Below are positions 52,911 to 61,039 of a stretch of 61,039 nt of DNA, one piece after another (the stretch's first letter is position 1; each line of letters begins with the position of its first letter). The notes under the pieces were generated by a model. That model saw only the letters and a list, made by a program, of their open reading frames with translations. It did no database searches and was not told the DNA's origin. The stretch comes from Deltaproteobacteria bacterium (lineage in GTDB: Bacteria > Myxococcota_A > UBA9042). The translations under genes and the position numbers were made by a program. The stretch spans positions 1 through 61,039 of the forward strand of contig VGRO01000012.1 of NCBI GenBank assembly GCA_016875335.1, written 5' to 3'.

Positions 52911-54797
52911 TCAGGTCAGGCCCAGGTCCTGCTTGAGCGCCTTGACCATGCGCTCCTGCATGCCGAGATCCTGGGCGAGCACTACGGTGGCGTCGAACAC
53001 CAACTCGACGGTGTCGGCGAGGTCGCCGGTCTTGGTGCGCTGGCGGTTGAGCTTGTCGGCGGTGTCGCGGGCGAGCAGCGCGTTGCGCTTTGCGGCGATC
53101 ACGGCCTCCACGAGGTCCTCCAGCGCCGCCTCCAGTTCCGGGGTGATCGGCGCTCCCTTGGCAGGCGCAGGCGCACGTTCGAGCAATTCAGCGACGCGCG
53201 CCTCGGTTTCGCGCAACTGATCCTCCAACGACTCGTTGCGGCTGCGCAGGCGTTCGAGGTCCTGCTGCAGCCCCTTGGCGCTCGCCCCCTCGGCGGCGAC
53301 TTGTTCGAGCCTGAACTCGGCCTTGGCCAAGTCGCGCTGGGCCTGCTGCAACTCTTCGCGATGGCGTTCGATTTCGCGGACCTTGGCCTTGAAGTCGGGG
53401 TGCTCGTTGACGTCGATTTCCTTGGGCTTGCGATCCGCGGCCTGCTTGGCCGCTTCCAACTCGCCCTTGAGCCCGTCGATCTGCCGGTTCAGTTGGCTGA
53501 CCCGCTCGTTCATCTCGTCGTTGCGCTTGATCGAGTTGTGGAAATCTTCCAAGAGCTTGCGCTTCTCGCTCTCGAGGTCCGACAGGCCGACGCCCATCTG
53601 CGCCTGCCGCAGTTCGACTTCTTTGGCGCGCAGTTCCGCCTTCTTTTCCTGGATGAGTTCTTCTTTCTCCTGGATGATCTCCTGCAACATGTTGATCTTG
53701 CGTTCATACGCATTGTTGCTGAAGTGGCCGTCGTTGATGTGCGCCTCGAGCGCGAGCACCTGGTCCTTGAGCGCCCGCGCCTCGTAGTCCAGTTGGTCGT
53801 ACTGGCGCTGCAACTCTTCAATCTGGCGATCTTTTTGCGTCACGCGGACCTTGAGGCCGGCAATGCGCTCCTGGGCATCGGCGCCCTTGTCCTCGGTCTC
53901 CTTGACCCGCCGTTCCAACTCGCGGGCGCGGGCGTCGGCTTCCAGGGCGCGGTTCTGCTCCTGGGCCAGTTCCTCGCGGGTGCGTTCCAGTTGGCGGCTC
54001 AGCGTCTGCGCGTGTTCCTTGAGTTGGGCGTACTTGTCGTACAGGCCCTCGTCGGCCACGTTGCTGCGCTCGACCTCCTTGACCCGGTTCTCCGCTTGCG
54101 TTGCCCGGCTCATCAGCCGGCCGTTGTCGGTCTCCAACTCGGCGATGCGCCGTCGCAGCGTGTCGATCTCGACGCTGCTGACAGCTGGAACCTGCGCCGA
54201 GGGCCGATTGGTCTGCGCATGCGGCGCGGCCCGGTCGTCGTAGCGAGGTTCCGCGCGCGGTTCGGGTCGCGCCTCGGGTCGCAGTTCTGGCCGGGGCTCT
54301 GGGCGCGGTTCTGGGCGCGCCGGCTCGGGCCGCTGTGCCGGACGCTGCAACTCCGGCACCCCGCCCTGACGGTTGACCTGATCGCGCAGGTTGTCCAGGC
54401 CGCCGACGTGGTGCATCGTCGGTCCTGCCATGCGCGGCCGGTCGACGACGTTCTGCTGGCCGGTCTGGCCGGTGGGCTGGCGCTCGCCCGGGGCGCTGCC
54501 GTCCCGCAAGAAGATCTCGAAGCGCTCGCCGCAGCGCACAACGTCGCCCTTGTCGATGCTGGCGCGCTTGACCTGCTTGCCGTTGACAAAGGTACCGTTG
54601 GCCGATCCGATGTCCTTGATGTAGTAGCTGCGCTCGGCCTCGTCGTAGCCGATGCGCCCGTGATCGCGCGAAACCGTGGTCTCGTTGGAGAAGATGCGGC
54701 TGACGTTGGGTTTGCGGCCGATGGTGACGGGTTCGATGTCGGGCGCCAACTGCAGGTGCATCATCTTGCCGTTGACGTCGCGCCACTCCAGATACAT
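52911..54797 (-). CDS. FHA-domain protein with long coiled coil
   Basis: 628 residues, preceded by GGGAG. The N-terminal FHA domain (about 1-97) shows [23 protein letters not shown] and [13 protein letters not shown], the residues that read phosphothreonine. A Pro/Arg/Glu linker follows (near 110-215), and then almost 400 residues of heptad-like coiled coil (about 215-600) with no catalytic motifs. It looks like a scaffold recruited by a phosphorylated partner. As the first gene of the Ycf46/DUF1257/DUF2997 operon, it may localise the ATPase complex. A Ser/Thr kinase is encoded at 17-19 kb, though a link is unproven. Confidence 0.85.
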   Translation of the reverse strand: MYLEWRDVNGKMMHLQLAPDIEPVTIGRKPNVSRIFSNETTVSRDHGRIGYDEAERSYYIKDIGSANGTFVNGKQVKRASIDKGDVVRCGERFEIFLRDGSAPGERQPTGQTGQQNVVDRPRMAGPTMHHVGGLDNLRDQVNRQGGVPELQRPAQRPEPARPEPRPEPRPELRPEARPEPRAEPRYDDRAAPHAQTNRPSAQVPAVSSVEIDTLRRRIAELETDNGRLMSRATQAENRVKEVERSNVADEGLYDKYAQLKEHAQTLSRQLERTREELAQEQNRALEADARARELERRVKETEDKGADAQERIAGLKVRVTQKDRQIEELQRQYDQLDYEARALKDQVLALEAHINDGHFSNNAYERKINMLQEIIQEKEELIQEKKAELRAKEVELRQAQMGVGLSDLESEKRKLLEDFHNSIKRNDEMNERVSQLNRQIDGLKGELEAAKQAADRKPKEIDVNEHPDFKAKVREIERHREELQQAQRDLAKAEFRLEQVAAEGASAKGLQQDLERLRSRNESLEDQLRETEARVAELLERAPAPAKGAPITPELEAALEDLVEAVIAAKRNALLARDTADKLNRQRTKTGDLADTVELVFDATVVLAQDLGMQERMVKALKQDLGLT

Positions 54798-54930
54798 CGT
54801 TTGTGCTCCCGCTGCGCGCTACCGCTGGGCGGCGCCGGTGGCGTCGCGAACCGCCGCGTATCGTTGCGCCAACGGCCGCGAAGTGCAAGGGGCGGTCGTG
54901 CCCGCTGGACCGAGCCTGCGGGCCCTGCCG

Positions 54931-54959
54931 TTGCACAAGATCCGCCGACTGCGTAATCT
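54931..54959 (+). promoter_or_regulatory. possible promoter of the lamin-tail lipoprotein
   Basis: TTGCAC at 54931-54936 and TAATCT at 54954-54959, 17 bases apart, about 90 bases before the ATG at 55046. Matches are partial (a weak candidate) in an otherwise featureless divergent gap. Confidence 0.3.
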
Positions 54960-55045
54960 GCGCGCTTTGGCCGCTCGTTTGGGCTGGCCGCCGCCAGAAC
55001 GGATCGGCGCCCCATGTCGGGGTCGCCGGGCACACTGAGGTTGAC

Positions 55046-58000
55046 ATGGTACGGTCCGAGGTTTGTCGGTTGTGCCGCTGGTTGCTGCGCAGCGTGGTTG
55101 TCGCATGGGCTGGCGCGGTTGCGGCATGCGGCGAGGATGCGGGGACGCCCGATGCGGGCGCAGCCAAGAGCGACGTCGACGGCGAAGGCGTGGTCCAAGA
55201 GGTTGCCGAGACCCCGGACACCGAAGCGCCGGACGCCACCGACGTACCCGATGTCGCCGACGTCCAGCCCGACGTGCCCGATGCCAAGGCCGAAACGACC
55301 GACACCAAGGCCGGCGGCGACGCCAAACCAGACACGGATGCCAAGCCCGACCTTTTCGACGGGGGAAAGGACCAAGTCGACGCCGAACCAGAAACCGAAC
55401 CGGATGTGGAGCCCGACATCGGGGATGTCGAAGACGGCCTGACCGACGCGGTGAACGACGCCGACACCAGCGTCGCTGAGCCGGACGTGCCAGTCGAACT
55501 GCCGCCCAAGCCCGAAGTGGACTACGACATCCCGGACGGCACGTGCGCCAAGCTGCCCAAGGGGCTCGCCGCGGGGGCGCTCATCGTCAGCGAGATCATG
55601 ATGTCGTCGGGCAAGGTCGACGACGCTGTCGGCGAGTGGTTCGAGATCTACAACACCACCGACCAGGTGATTCCACTGTACGGACTCATCATCACCGACG
55701 ACAAGGCCGACGAGACGACGGTGTTGTCGTGCACGGCCATCGTGCCGCCCAAGGGCGCCTTCACCCTGGCGCGATGGGGCGACAAAGCCCAGAACGGCGG
55801 CGTGCCGGCGGACTACGTCTACGACAGCTTCGAACTGAACGACTCCGCCGACAAGATCAAGCTCGTCGGCAATGGCGTCGTGCTCGACGAGGTGGCCTGG
55901 AACGCCGATTGGCCGATCGCCAACGTCAAGGGCAAGTCGATCACGCTCGATCCCAACCACTTCTCCGCGACCGACAACGACAACCCCGATTGGTGGTGCC
56001 AGGCCGGATCGCAGTGGCCCGGTTCCGCTGGCGACCTTGGGTCGCCCGGGTTTTCGAACCTGGAATGCCCCAAGCCGCCCGACGACGACAAGGATGGCCT
56101 GCCCAACGCCAAGGACAACTGCCTCGCCATCGCCAACCCCGACCAGGCCGACAAGGACAAGGACAAGGTCGGCGACGTGTGCGACAACTGCCCCGACGTC
56201 GCCAACCCCGACCAAAAGAACGCCGACGGCGACGCCACGGGAGATGCGTGCGATCCCGCGGTGTGCGGCGACAGTGAACTCGACGCTGGCGAGGGCTGCG
56301 ACGACGGCAACAAGGTCGACAACGATGGCTGCACGCCCGACTGCAAGATCGCCGCCATCGTCGCCGCCAAGATCGTGATTTCGGAGATCTTTGCCCACAC
56401 CGGCCAACTGGACGACGCCTATGGCCAATGGGTCGAGCTCTACAATGGCGACAGCAAGCCCGTCGTCGTCGGGGGGTGGAAGCTGGCCTTCGCCGGCAAG
56501 GGCGAGACGCTGCTGCCGGCCAGTCCGCCGCTGACCATGCAACCCGGCAAGTACCTGGTGGTCGCCGCCAGCAAGAACAAGCTGCTCAACGGCGGACTGA
56601 GCCCGGACGTCGAGTGGACCAAGGGCGTGGTCATGGATCCGGCGCAGGGCTCGGTCGAGCTGTACAACAGCAACCTGCTCATCGACAAGGTCGAATACGG
56701 CAAGAACACGCCCAAAGTGGAGACTGGCCTGGCGCTGCAGTTGGATCCGACCAAGCTCAGCGTGTCGCTCAACGACCAAGCGCTGCACTGGTGCTACGCC
56801 GATACGCCATTGCCCTATGGAGGTGACACCGGCACACCGGGCAAGGCCAACCCGACCTGCGTGCCGCCGGGCAAGGACAAGGACTTGGACGGCATCGCCA
56901 ACGAAAAGGACAATTGCCCGTTCTTGAGCAACGCCAGCCAGGCCGACGCCGACAAGGATAGCTTTGGCGACGCCTGCGACAACTGCAAGGCGGTGGCCAA
57001 CAAGGACCAGCAGGACCTGGACGGCGACGGCGTCGGCGAAGTGTGCGACAACTGCCCCAAGTACCCCAACGCGGACCAAAAAGACAGCGACGGCGATGGG
57101 TTTGGCGACTTCTGCGACTCGCTGACCTGTGGCAACGGCAAGGTCGACGCCTTTGAGGAGTGCGACGACGGCAACATCGACGCTGGCGACGGCTGTACTC
57201 CCAACTGCCAGGTCGAGGTGATCCTGCCCGGATCCATGGTCATCACCGAATTCCTGGTCAAGCCCAAGGCCGTCAACGAGTCGCTGGGCGAGTGGGTCGA
57301 GCTGTACAACAACACCACCAACACCGTGGACCTGAACGGCTGGACCCTCAAGGACAACGGCACCAACAGCCACAAGATCAACGCACCCGGCGGTCTGCTC
57401 GTACCGCCCAAGACCTATGTGCTGCTCGGCATCAACGGCGACGTCAAGCAGAACGGCGGCGTCAAGCCTGCATACGTGTACGGCAACTTCACGCTCTCGA
57501 ACCTCGGCGACAGCGTCATCCTGGTCTGGAACGGCAAGGTCATCGACGAGGTCGCCTACACCAGCAAGGCCGTGGTTGCCGAGGGCTTCACCATCAACGA
57601 CGGCCAGTCGGTGGCCTTGGACGGCCCGATCCTGGACGCCAAACTCAACGACAGCGCGGCCAACTGGTGCTCGGGAAAGAAGCTTTGGCTCGGCAGCGCG
57701 GGAGACTTCGGTTCGCCGGGCGCCGCCAACCCGCCGTGCGCCAACCCGTGCAAGGAACCGGACAAGGTCAGCAACAAGCCCGACAAGACCCCATGTGGCG
57801 ATGCCCAGTGGTGCAAGTCGGGCGAGTGTGTCGACGTGCCCGCCTGCGGCAATGGCAAGCTCGAAGCTGAGAACAACGAGCTGTGCGACGACGGCAACCT
57901 GATTCCCGGCGATGGGTGCGACCCCAAGTGCAAGATCGAACCGCCCCCTGCGCCGCCCGGCACCCTGGTGGTCAGCGAGGTGCTGGTCGACCCCAAGGCG

Positions 58001-59518
58001 CTCAGCGACGTCGAGGGTGAGTGGTTCGAGGTCTACAACCCGACCAAGGCCGGCATCGACATCAGCGGTTGGCACCTCAAGGGCGGCGGCGACGACCACG
58101 AAATCAAGGTCACGTGCGGCAACGGCTTTGTCGAGGCCACCGAGCAGTGCGACGACGGCAACACGCTCAACGGCGACGGCTGCGCGAGCAACTGCAACGT
58201 CGAGGGCCAGTGTTTGAGCCTGCTGCTCGACGGCAAGACCGCTTACGTCGGCGTCACTGGTGCCAATGGCGCGGCCGTGCCGCTGCAGTTCTACCCGGCG
58301 CTCACCCTGCACGGTTGGTTCCTGCTCGACACCCTGACCGCGGGCGGGACCTGCACCATCGCCGGCAAGGACGTGGCGTGCAGCGACCTGTTCAGCTACG
58401 GCCAGCAGGGCAAGTTCAACCTGGGGGTGCGCTCGACCGGCGGCAAACTGGTGGCCTATGCCGGCGACGTCCACCTGGAACTGGCGCCCGCCGTGCTCGG
58501 CAAGTGGACCCACATCGCGCTGACGTTCGAGAACGGCGGCAAAGAGATGCGCGGCTACGTCAACGGTCGGCTGATGGGCAAGGCCGCGGTCAGCGGCTGG
58601 CCGGTGGCCGGCGTCAAGGCCGAGTTCGTGTCGATCGGTGGTCAGCAGGATTCGGCGTCGGGCGTGCTCGGTCACCTGCTCAAGGGCAAGATCGGCGCAT
58701 TCCACGTGCACTCGGGCCAGCAGGTCAACCTGGCGGGCACGGCCATCAGCAACCCGAGCTACGGCGCAAAGGTAGATTTCCCGGTGTTCTATCGGACGTT
58801 TGGACCGGTCGCCAAGTGGAACGGCCTGCCCAAGGGCGACGTGCTGGCCCTGCAAGTGGACGAGGGCAACGGCACCGCGCTCAAGGACGGCAGTGCCAAC
58901 AAGCACAATGCCGGCGCCGTGGCGGCCAGTTGGGCGACCGCGGCCAACGGCAACGCGAGCGGTCCGTATTGTGCCCAGGGCGGCAAGCTGCTGCCCGAGA
59001 CGTCGCCCCTGCAACCCGGCTTGGACGTCTACGTCATCAAGCCCGGCGACTACGCGGTACTCGGCCGCCAGAGCAACCCGGTCGTCAACAACGGCATTCG
59101 CGTGCTGTACGCGTTCGGCGACCCGGGCGTGGCCGGCGGCGGCAGTTTTGTGTTGTCCAACGGCAAGGACTCGGTCACCCTGGTCAACCCGCTGGGCACC
59201 ACCATCGACAGCGTGGACTACGACGTCAGCTGGCCGATCGGCAGCGGGTTCTCGATGATGACCAAGGACGGCTGCCTGGACACCAAGCTCAACGACACCA
59301 TGGACTGCTGGATGGCCGCGCCGTCGGCGTGCGCGTACGGCCTGCTGTACGACAAGAGCCCCTCGGGATCGTCGCTAGAGTCGTGCGCCAACAAGCCCTG
59401 CCCGCTGGCGGTGGAGGCCTGCTTGGAAATCGACGACTGCGGCACCCCCGGCGTGACCTGCAAGAAGTGCGTGTCGGTGGACCACGCGACGCCCAACGGC
59501 CCGAACGTGTGCCAATAA
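55046..59518 (+). CDS. giant lipoprotein with lamin-tail, TSP3-like, DUF4215 and LamG-like modules
   Basis: 1490 residues from the ATG at 55046, preceded by GAGG. The signal sequence ends in AVAAC as the lipobox. A Asp/Glu/Pro/Thr linker (about 30-170) leads to three complete lamin-tail domains (about 178-340, 441-605, 728-898), each with a variant of [20 protein letters not shown]. Between them are Asp-rich thrombospondin-3-like calcium repeats ([12 protein letters not shown]) and DUF4215 modules ([16 protein letters not shown]). A fourth lamin-tail domain is split: its first half (970-1022) is followed by a DUF4215 module and a LamG-like sheet (1022-1322, [15 protein letters not shown]), then its second half (1322-1431). 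It would be an extended surface adhesin or matrix protein. The stop codon TAA is also the left flank of the following element. Confidence 0.85.
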   Translation: MVRSEVCRLCRWLLRSVVVAWAGAVAACGEDAGTPDAGAAKSDVDGEGVVQEVAETPDTEAPDATDVPDVADVQPDVPDAKAETTDTKAGGDAKPDTDAKPDLFDGGKDQVDAEPETEPDVEPDIGDVEDGLTDAVNDADTSVAEPDVPVELPPKPEVDYDIPDGTCAKLPKGLAAGALIVSEIMMSSGKVDDAVGEWFEIYNTTDQVIPLYGLIITDDKADETTVLSCTAIVPPKGAFTLARWGDKAQNGGVPADYVYDSFELNDSADKIKLVGNGVVLDEVAWNADWPIANVKGKSITLDPNHFSATDNDNPDWWCQAGSQWPGSAGDLGSPGFSNLECPKPPDDDKDGLPNAKDNCLAIANPDQADKDKDKVGDVCDNCPDVANPDQKNADGDATGDACDPAVCGDSELDAGEGCDDGNKVDNDGCTPDCKIAAIVAAKIVISEIFAHTGQLDDAYGQWVELYNGDSKPVVVGGWKLAFAGKGETLLPASPPLTMQPGKYLVVAASKNKLLNGGLSPDVEWTKGVVMDPAQGSVELYNSNLLIDKVEYGKNTPKVETGLALQLDPTKLSVSLNDQALHWCYADTPLPYGGDTGTPGKANPTCVPPGKDKDLDGIANEKDNCPFLSNASQADADKDSFGDACDNCKAVANKDQQDLDGDGVGEVCDNCPKYPNADQKDSDGDGFGDFCDSLTCGNGKVDAFEECDDGNIDAGDGCTPNCQVEVILPGSMVITEFLVKPKAVNESLGEWVELYNNTTNTVDLNGWTLKDNGTNSHKINAPGGLLVPPKTYVLLGINGDVKQNGGVKPAYVYGNFTLSNLGDSVILVWNGKVIDEVAYTSKAVVAEGFTINDGQSVALDGPILDAKLNDSAANWCSGKKLWLGSAGDFGSPGAANPPCANPCKEPDKVSNKPDKTPCGDAQWCKSGECVDVPACGNGKLEAENNELCDDGNLIPGDGCDPKCKIEPPPAPPGTLVVSEVLVDPKALSDVEGEWFEVYNPTKAGIDISGWHLKGGGDDHEIKVTCGNGFVEATEQCDDGNTLNGDGCASNCNVEGQCLSLLLDGKTAYVGVTGANGAAVPLQFYPALTLHGWFLLDTLTAGGTCTIAGKDVACSDLFSYGQQGKFNLGVRSTGGKLVAYAGDVHLELAPAVLGKWTHIALTFENGGKEMRGYVNGRLMGKAAVSGWPVAGVKAEFVSIGGQQDSASGVLGHLLKGKIGAFHVHSGQQVNLAGTAISNPSYGAKVDFPVFYRTFGPVAKWNGLPKGDVLALQVDEGNGTALKDGSANKHNAGAVAASWATAANGNASGPYCAQGGKLLPETSPLQPGLDVYVIKPGDYAVLGRQSNPVVNNGIRVLYAFGDPGVAGGGSFVLSNGKDSVTLVNPLGTTIDSVDYDVSWPIGSGFSMMTKDGCLDTKLNDTMDCWMAAPSACAYGLLYDKSPSGSSLESCANKPCPLAVEACLEIDDCGTPGVTCKKCVSVDHATPNGPNVCQ

Positions 59519-59694
59519 GAGGGTGTATTCAAAGTATGTCGGATACGAGGGTCAGGAGGCGCCCGGAAGGCGAGGCGCGACGCGGCGACCGACTGAGGCG
59601 TGCTGCGGGCACGCCGCAGGGAGGGCGCAAGGAGCAACAATGCATGCCGGGATGCATCCTGAGCCGCAGTCGGCGTTCTTTTCCATACACCCTC
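59519..59694. mobile_element. MITE-like element with TAA flanks
   Basis: 176 bases bounded by perfect 10-bp inverted repeats, GAGGGTGTAT at 59519-59528 and ATACACCCTC at 59685-59694. TAA flanks both sides (59516-59518 and 59695-59697), consistent with a 3-bp target duplication of the TNA type made by IS5-family transposases. The interior has short palindromes (GGCGTGC...GCACGCC, GGATGCATCC) and no credible gene. The assignment to an IS5-type MITE is inference. Confidence 0.7.
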
Positions 59695-59697
59695 TAA

Positions 59698-59735
59698 GGG
59701 CCCGGAAATGATTTACTCAATCATTTCTTGGGCCC
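59698..59735. repeat. hairpin directly after the MITE-like element
   Basis: GGGCCC at 59698-59703 pairs with 59730-59735, and AAATGATT at 59706-59713 pairs with AATCATTT at 59719-59726 around a five-base loop. It starts immediately at the right TAA flank. No T run follows, so it is not a standard terminator. It may be a second small repeat or a regulatory structure. Confidence 0.6.
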
Positions 59736-59886
59736 GTTTGCTTGCTCCGTGGGTCGCCAGGTCGCGGACCAAGGGTCCGACTCGCGGCTCCGTCCTGATG
59801 TGAGAGTGATCGACTTATTGTTTTCCAGTCCCTAACTGCCCCATCCCCCTGTCGCCCGCACTTGGCGCCCACCACGGAGTCGACCC
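59736..59886. other. remaining gap before the degenerate GGDEF gene
   Basis: Contains a short hairpin CGGACC-AAG-GGTCCG at 59765-59779 and, at 59873-59879, CACGGAG as the ribosome site of the next gene. Nothing else is recognised. Confidence 0.5.
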
Positions 59887-60882
59887 ATGGATCTGCGCTC
59901 GCCGCCCGCCCAGCCCAACCTCGTCGTGGTCGCCGACCCGGGCGATGACTGGACCGCGCAGTTTTCCGCAGCCCTTGCCGCCCAGGGCATCGACGTCGAG
60001 GCCGTTGCGCCCGACGGCGCGCTGTGGCGCAGCTTTGAGCGCGGCGCGGCCGGCCTGGTGCTGGCGCCCGATGACAGCGCCTCCCCCGAGGCGACGTGGC
60101 TCGCCATGACCGAGCGCGCCGGCGCCAACGCGCCTTCGGCAACCGTCGTGTTGTCTGGGTCCTGCAAGACCGAGGTCGGCGTGTGGATTGCGACCGGGTT
60201 CGACGATGCCCTGGTCCGGGGCGACGACCCGGCGCTCGGCGCGGCGCGGCTGGCGGCCCGGGTGCGCGCGCGCGCTGTCAAGGCGTCGCTGGCTCTGGTC
60301 GACCCGCTGACGGGCTTGCCGTCGCAGCAGGTGTTCTTCACCCGTCTGGACCCGATGGTGCGGCTCAGTTCGCGTTCAGCGATGCCGATGGCCGTGGCCG
60401 TGCTCGACATGGACGGCTTTCGCGCCTTCGAGCGGACGGCGGGGCGGCCGGCGGTCCGCGCCGTGCTGGTCGACATTGCCCACCACTTGCAACGGGCGCT
60501 GCGCCGCAGCGACACGGTGGCGCGGCTGGGCGACGACCGGTTCGGCCTCATCCTGCACCACATCAACGGACTGGAGGCGCGGCGCCTGCTCTACAAGATC
60601 TGGCGCTCGTTCACACTGGAACCCGCAACCCTGGAAGTGCTGGGCGGCACGGCGATTGCGCCCACGTTCACGGCAGGCGTGGCCGTTTTTCCCGATGACG
60701 CCAACGACGGATTCGAGTTGTACACGCGTGCCGAGATCGCGCTGGACGTCGCCCGCGCCTCTGGCCACCGCCGGGTGCTCCTGTACAGCGAGACGGCCGG
60801 CGACTCGGGCCTGGACCTGTCGGGCACCGACCTGCGTCTGCACCGGACTGCGCCCGGGGCGCGCAGCGAGCGGGAATCCTAG
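59887..60882 (+). CDS. degenerate GGDEF protein with intact inhibitory site
   Basis: 331 residues from the ATG at 59887, preceded by CGGAG. The N-terminal ~130 residues resemble a receiver-type alpha/beta fold (NLVVVADPGDDWTAQF, VVLSG, DDALVRGDD) but lack a clear phospho-acceptor pattern. The GGDEF domain (about 135-310) has DPLTGLPSQQVF and VLDMDGFRAFER. The signature is GDDRF at 215-219, so the catalytic Gly and Glu are missing and cyclase activity is unlikely. RRSD at 206-209 keeps the RxxD inhibitory site at the correct distance, suggesting cyclic di-GMP binding. The stop codon TAG is formed by the border of the downstream repeat element. Confidence 0.85.
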   Translation: MDLRSPPAQPNLVVVADPGDDWTAQFSAALAAQGIDVEAVAPDGALWRSFERGAAGLVLAPDDSASPEATWLAMTERAGANAPSATVVLSGSCKTEVGVWIATGFDDALVRGDDPALGAARLAARVRARAVKASLALVDPLTGLPSQQVFFTRLDPMVRLSSRSAMPMAVAVLDMDGFRAFERTAGRPAVRAVLVDIAHHLQRALRRSDTVARLGDDRFGLILHHINGLEARRLLYKIWRSFTLEPATLEVLGGTAIAPTFTAGVAVFPDDANDGFELYTRAEIALDVARASGHRRVLLYSETAGDSGLDLSGTDLRLHRTAPGARSERES

Positions 60883-60958
60883 TAGGCGAAACCCCAAATT
60901 CGCACCGGAATGCGGGCCGTGATGCCACAACAATTCCTCAATCGGTTTCGCCTACTAG
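60879..60958. mobile_element. MITE-like 80-bp inverted-repeat unit, copy 2
   Basis: Perfect 15-bp arms at 60879-60893 and 60944-60958, identical to copy 1. The interior differs at nine positions. As in copy 1, the terminal CTAG provides the stop codon of the gene before it. Confidence 0.6.
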
Positions 60959-61039
60959 CTGCTCGTTGCGTGAAGGGGGCTCGCAGCCCCCTCGCGCGCC
61001 CATGCGCGCTCACCCCCGCGTCCGGCCGCAGCCGCGGCC
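60879..61039 (+). repeat. composite intergenic repeat, copy 2 (runs off the window)
   Basis: Same unit as 11764-11924 in reverse orientation on the chromosome but the same orientation relative to its upstream gene. The 81 bases after the hairpin carry GGGGGCTCGCAGCCCCC and GCGCGCCCATGCGCGC and differ at about three positions. The window ends inside it, so its right limit is unknown. Confidence 0.9.

Noticed and set aside
54761-59014. 1417-residue minus-strand open frame
   Set aside because: It lies opposite the lamin-tail lipoprotein, whose modules are recognisable. The minus product has only Val/Ala/Leu low complexity.
59523-59711. 62-residue frame inside the MITE-like element
   Set aside because: It spans both inverted repeats, has no ribosome site and encodes no recognisable motif.

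Overview
The window is a GC-rich chromosomal segment, densely packed with genes on both strands. Several features point to a predatory or surface-complex deltaproteobacterial lineage (Myxococcota or a close relative such as Bradymonadota). These are many lipoproteins with cysteine/aspartate-rich metal-binding repeats, DUF4215-type Cys modules, lamin-tail domains, AgmX/PglI-type TonB-like proteins, Ser/Thr kinases with PEGA partners, and FHA domains. No phage, plasmid or complete insertion sequence is visible. This placement is inference from family content; there is no rRNA.

Layout. 1-6.7 kb: an ExbB/TolQ plus two ExbD/TolR motor set, then a secreted SNase-like nuclease, a nine-repeat Asp/Cys lipoprotein and a predicted outer-membrane barrel carrying the same repeats. 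6.9-13.8 kb: comEC, a YfhO-like membrane protein, a small Cys protein, an ArsA-type ATPase and pyrE. 13.9-19 kb: a small barrel-like protein, a secreted metzincin protease, and a Ser/Thr kinase followed by a TPR/PEGA partner. 19.6-25.4 kb: two tandem AgmX/PglI-type TonB-like paralogues, then coaE and an SDR. 25.5-34 kb: FHA-GGDEF cyclase, two coupled lipoproteins, an orphan GrpE, a Pro/Ala lipoprotein, a CAU tRNA, a Zn-ribbon coiled-coil protein and an RNase HI. 34-37.6 kb: an aldehyde dehydrogenase divergent from a small protein/GMC oxidoreductase pair. 37.8-48.9 kb: a surface cluster in the order lipoprotein A, P-domain protein B1, P-domain protein B2, lipoprotein A2. 48.9-54.8 kb: a TrmH-family methyltransferase, then a minus-strand operon of FHA-coiled-coil protein, Ycf46-like AAA ATPase, DUF1257, DUF2997 and an unknown protein. 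55-61 kb: a 1490-residue lamin-tail lipoprotein, a MITE-like element, and a degenerate GGDEF protein.

How the genes work together. The motor genes and the two TonB-like proteins are the parts of an energised envelope-spanning machine, although they lie 17 kb apart. The many lipoproteins and the barrel suggest heavy investment in a calcium-dependent surface. Two GGDEF proteins with complementary defects (one keeps the active site, the other keeps the inhibitory site) could form a writer/reader pair. The most system-like unit of unknown function is the FHA/Ycf46/DUF1257/DUF2997 operon.

Repeats. A composite repeat of at least 161 bp occurs twice, at 11764-11924 and 60879-61039. Each copy begins with an 80-bp inverted-repeat unit whose terminal CTAG supplies the stop codon of the preceding gene. 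A different 176-bp element at 59519-59694 is flanked by TAA, and the left TAA is again a stop codon. Non-canonical starts (TTG, GTG) were chosen where a Shine-Dalgarno sequence, overlap or paralogue alignment supports them.
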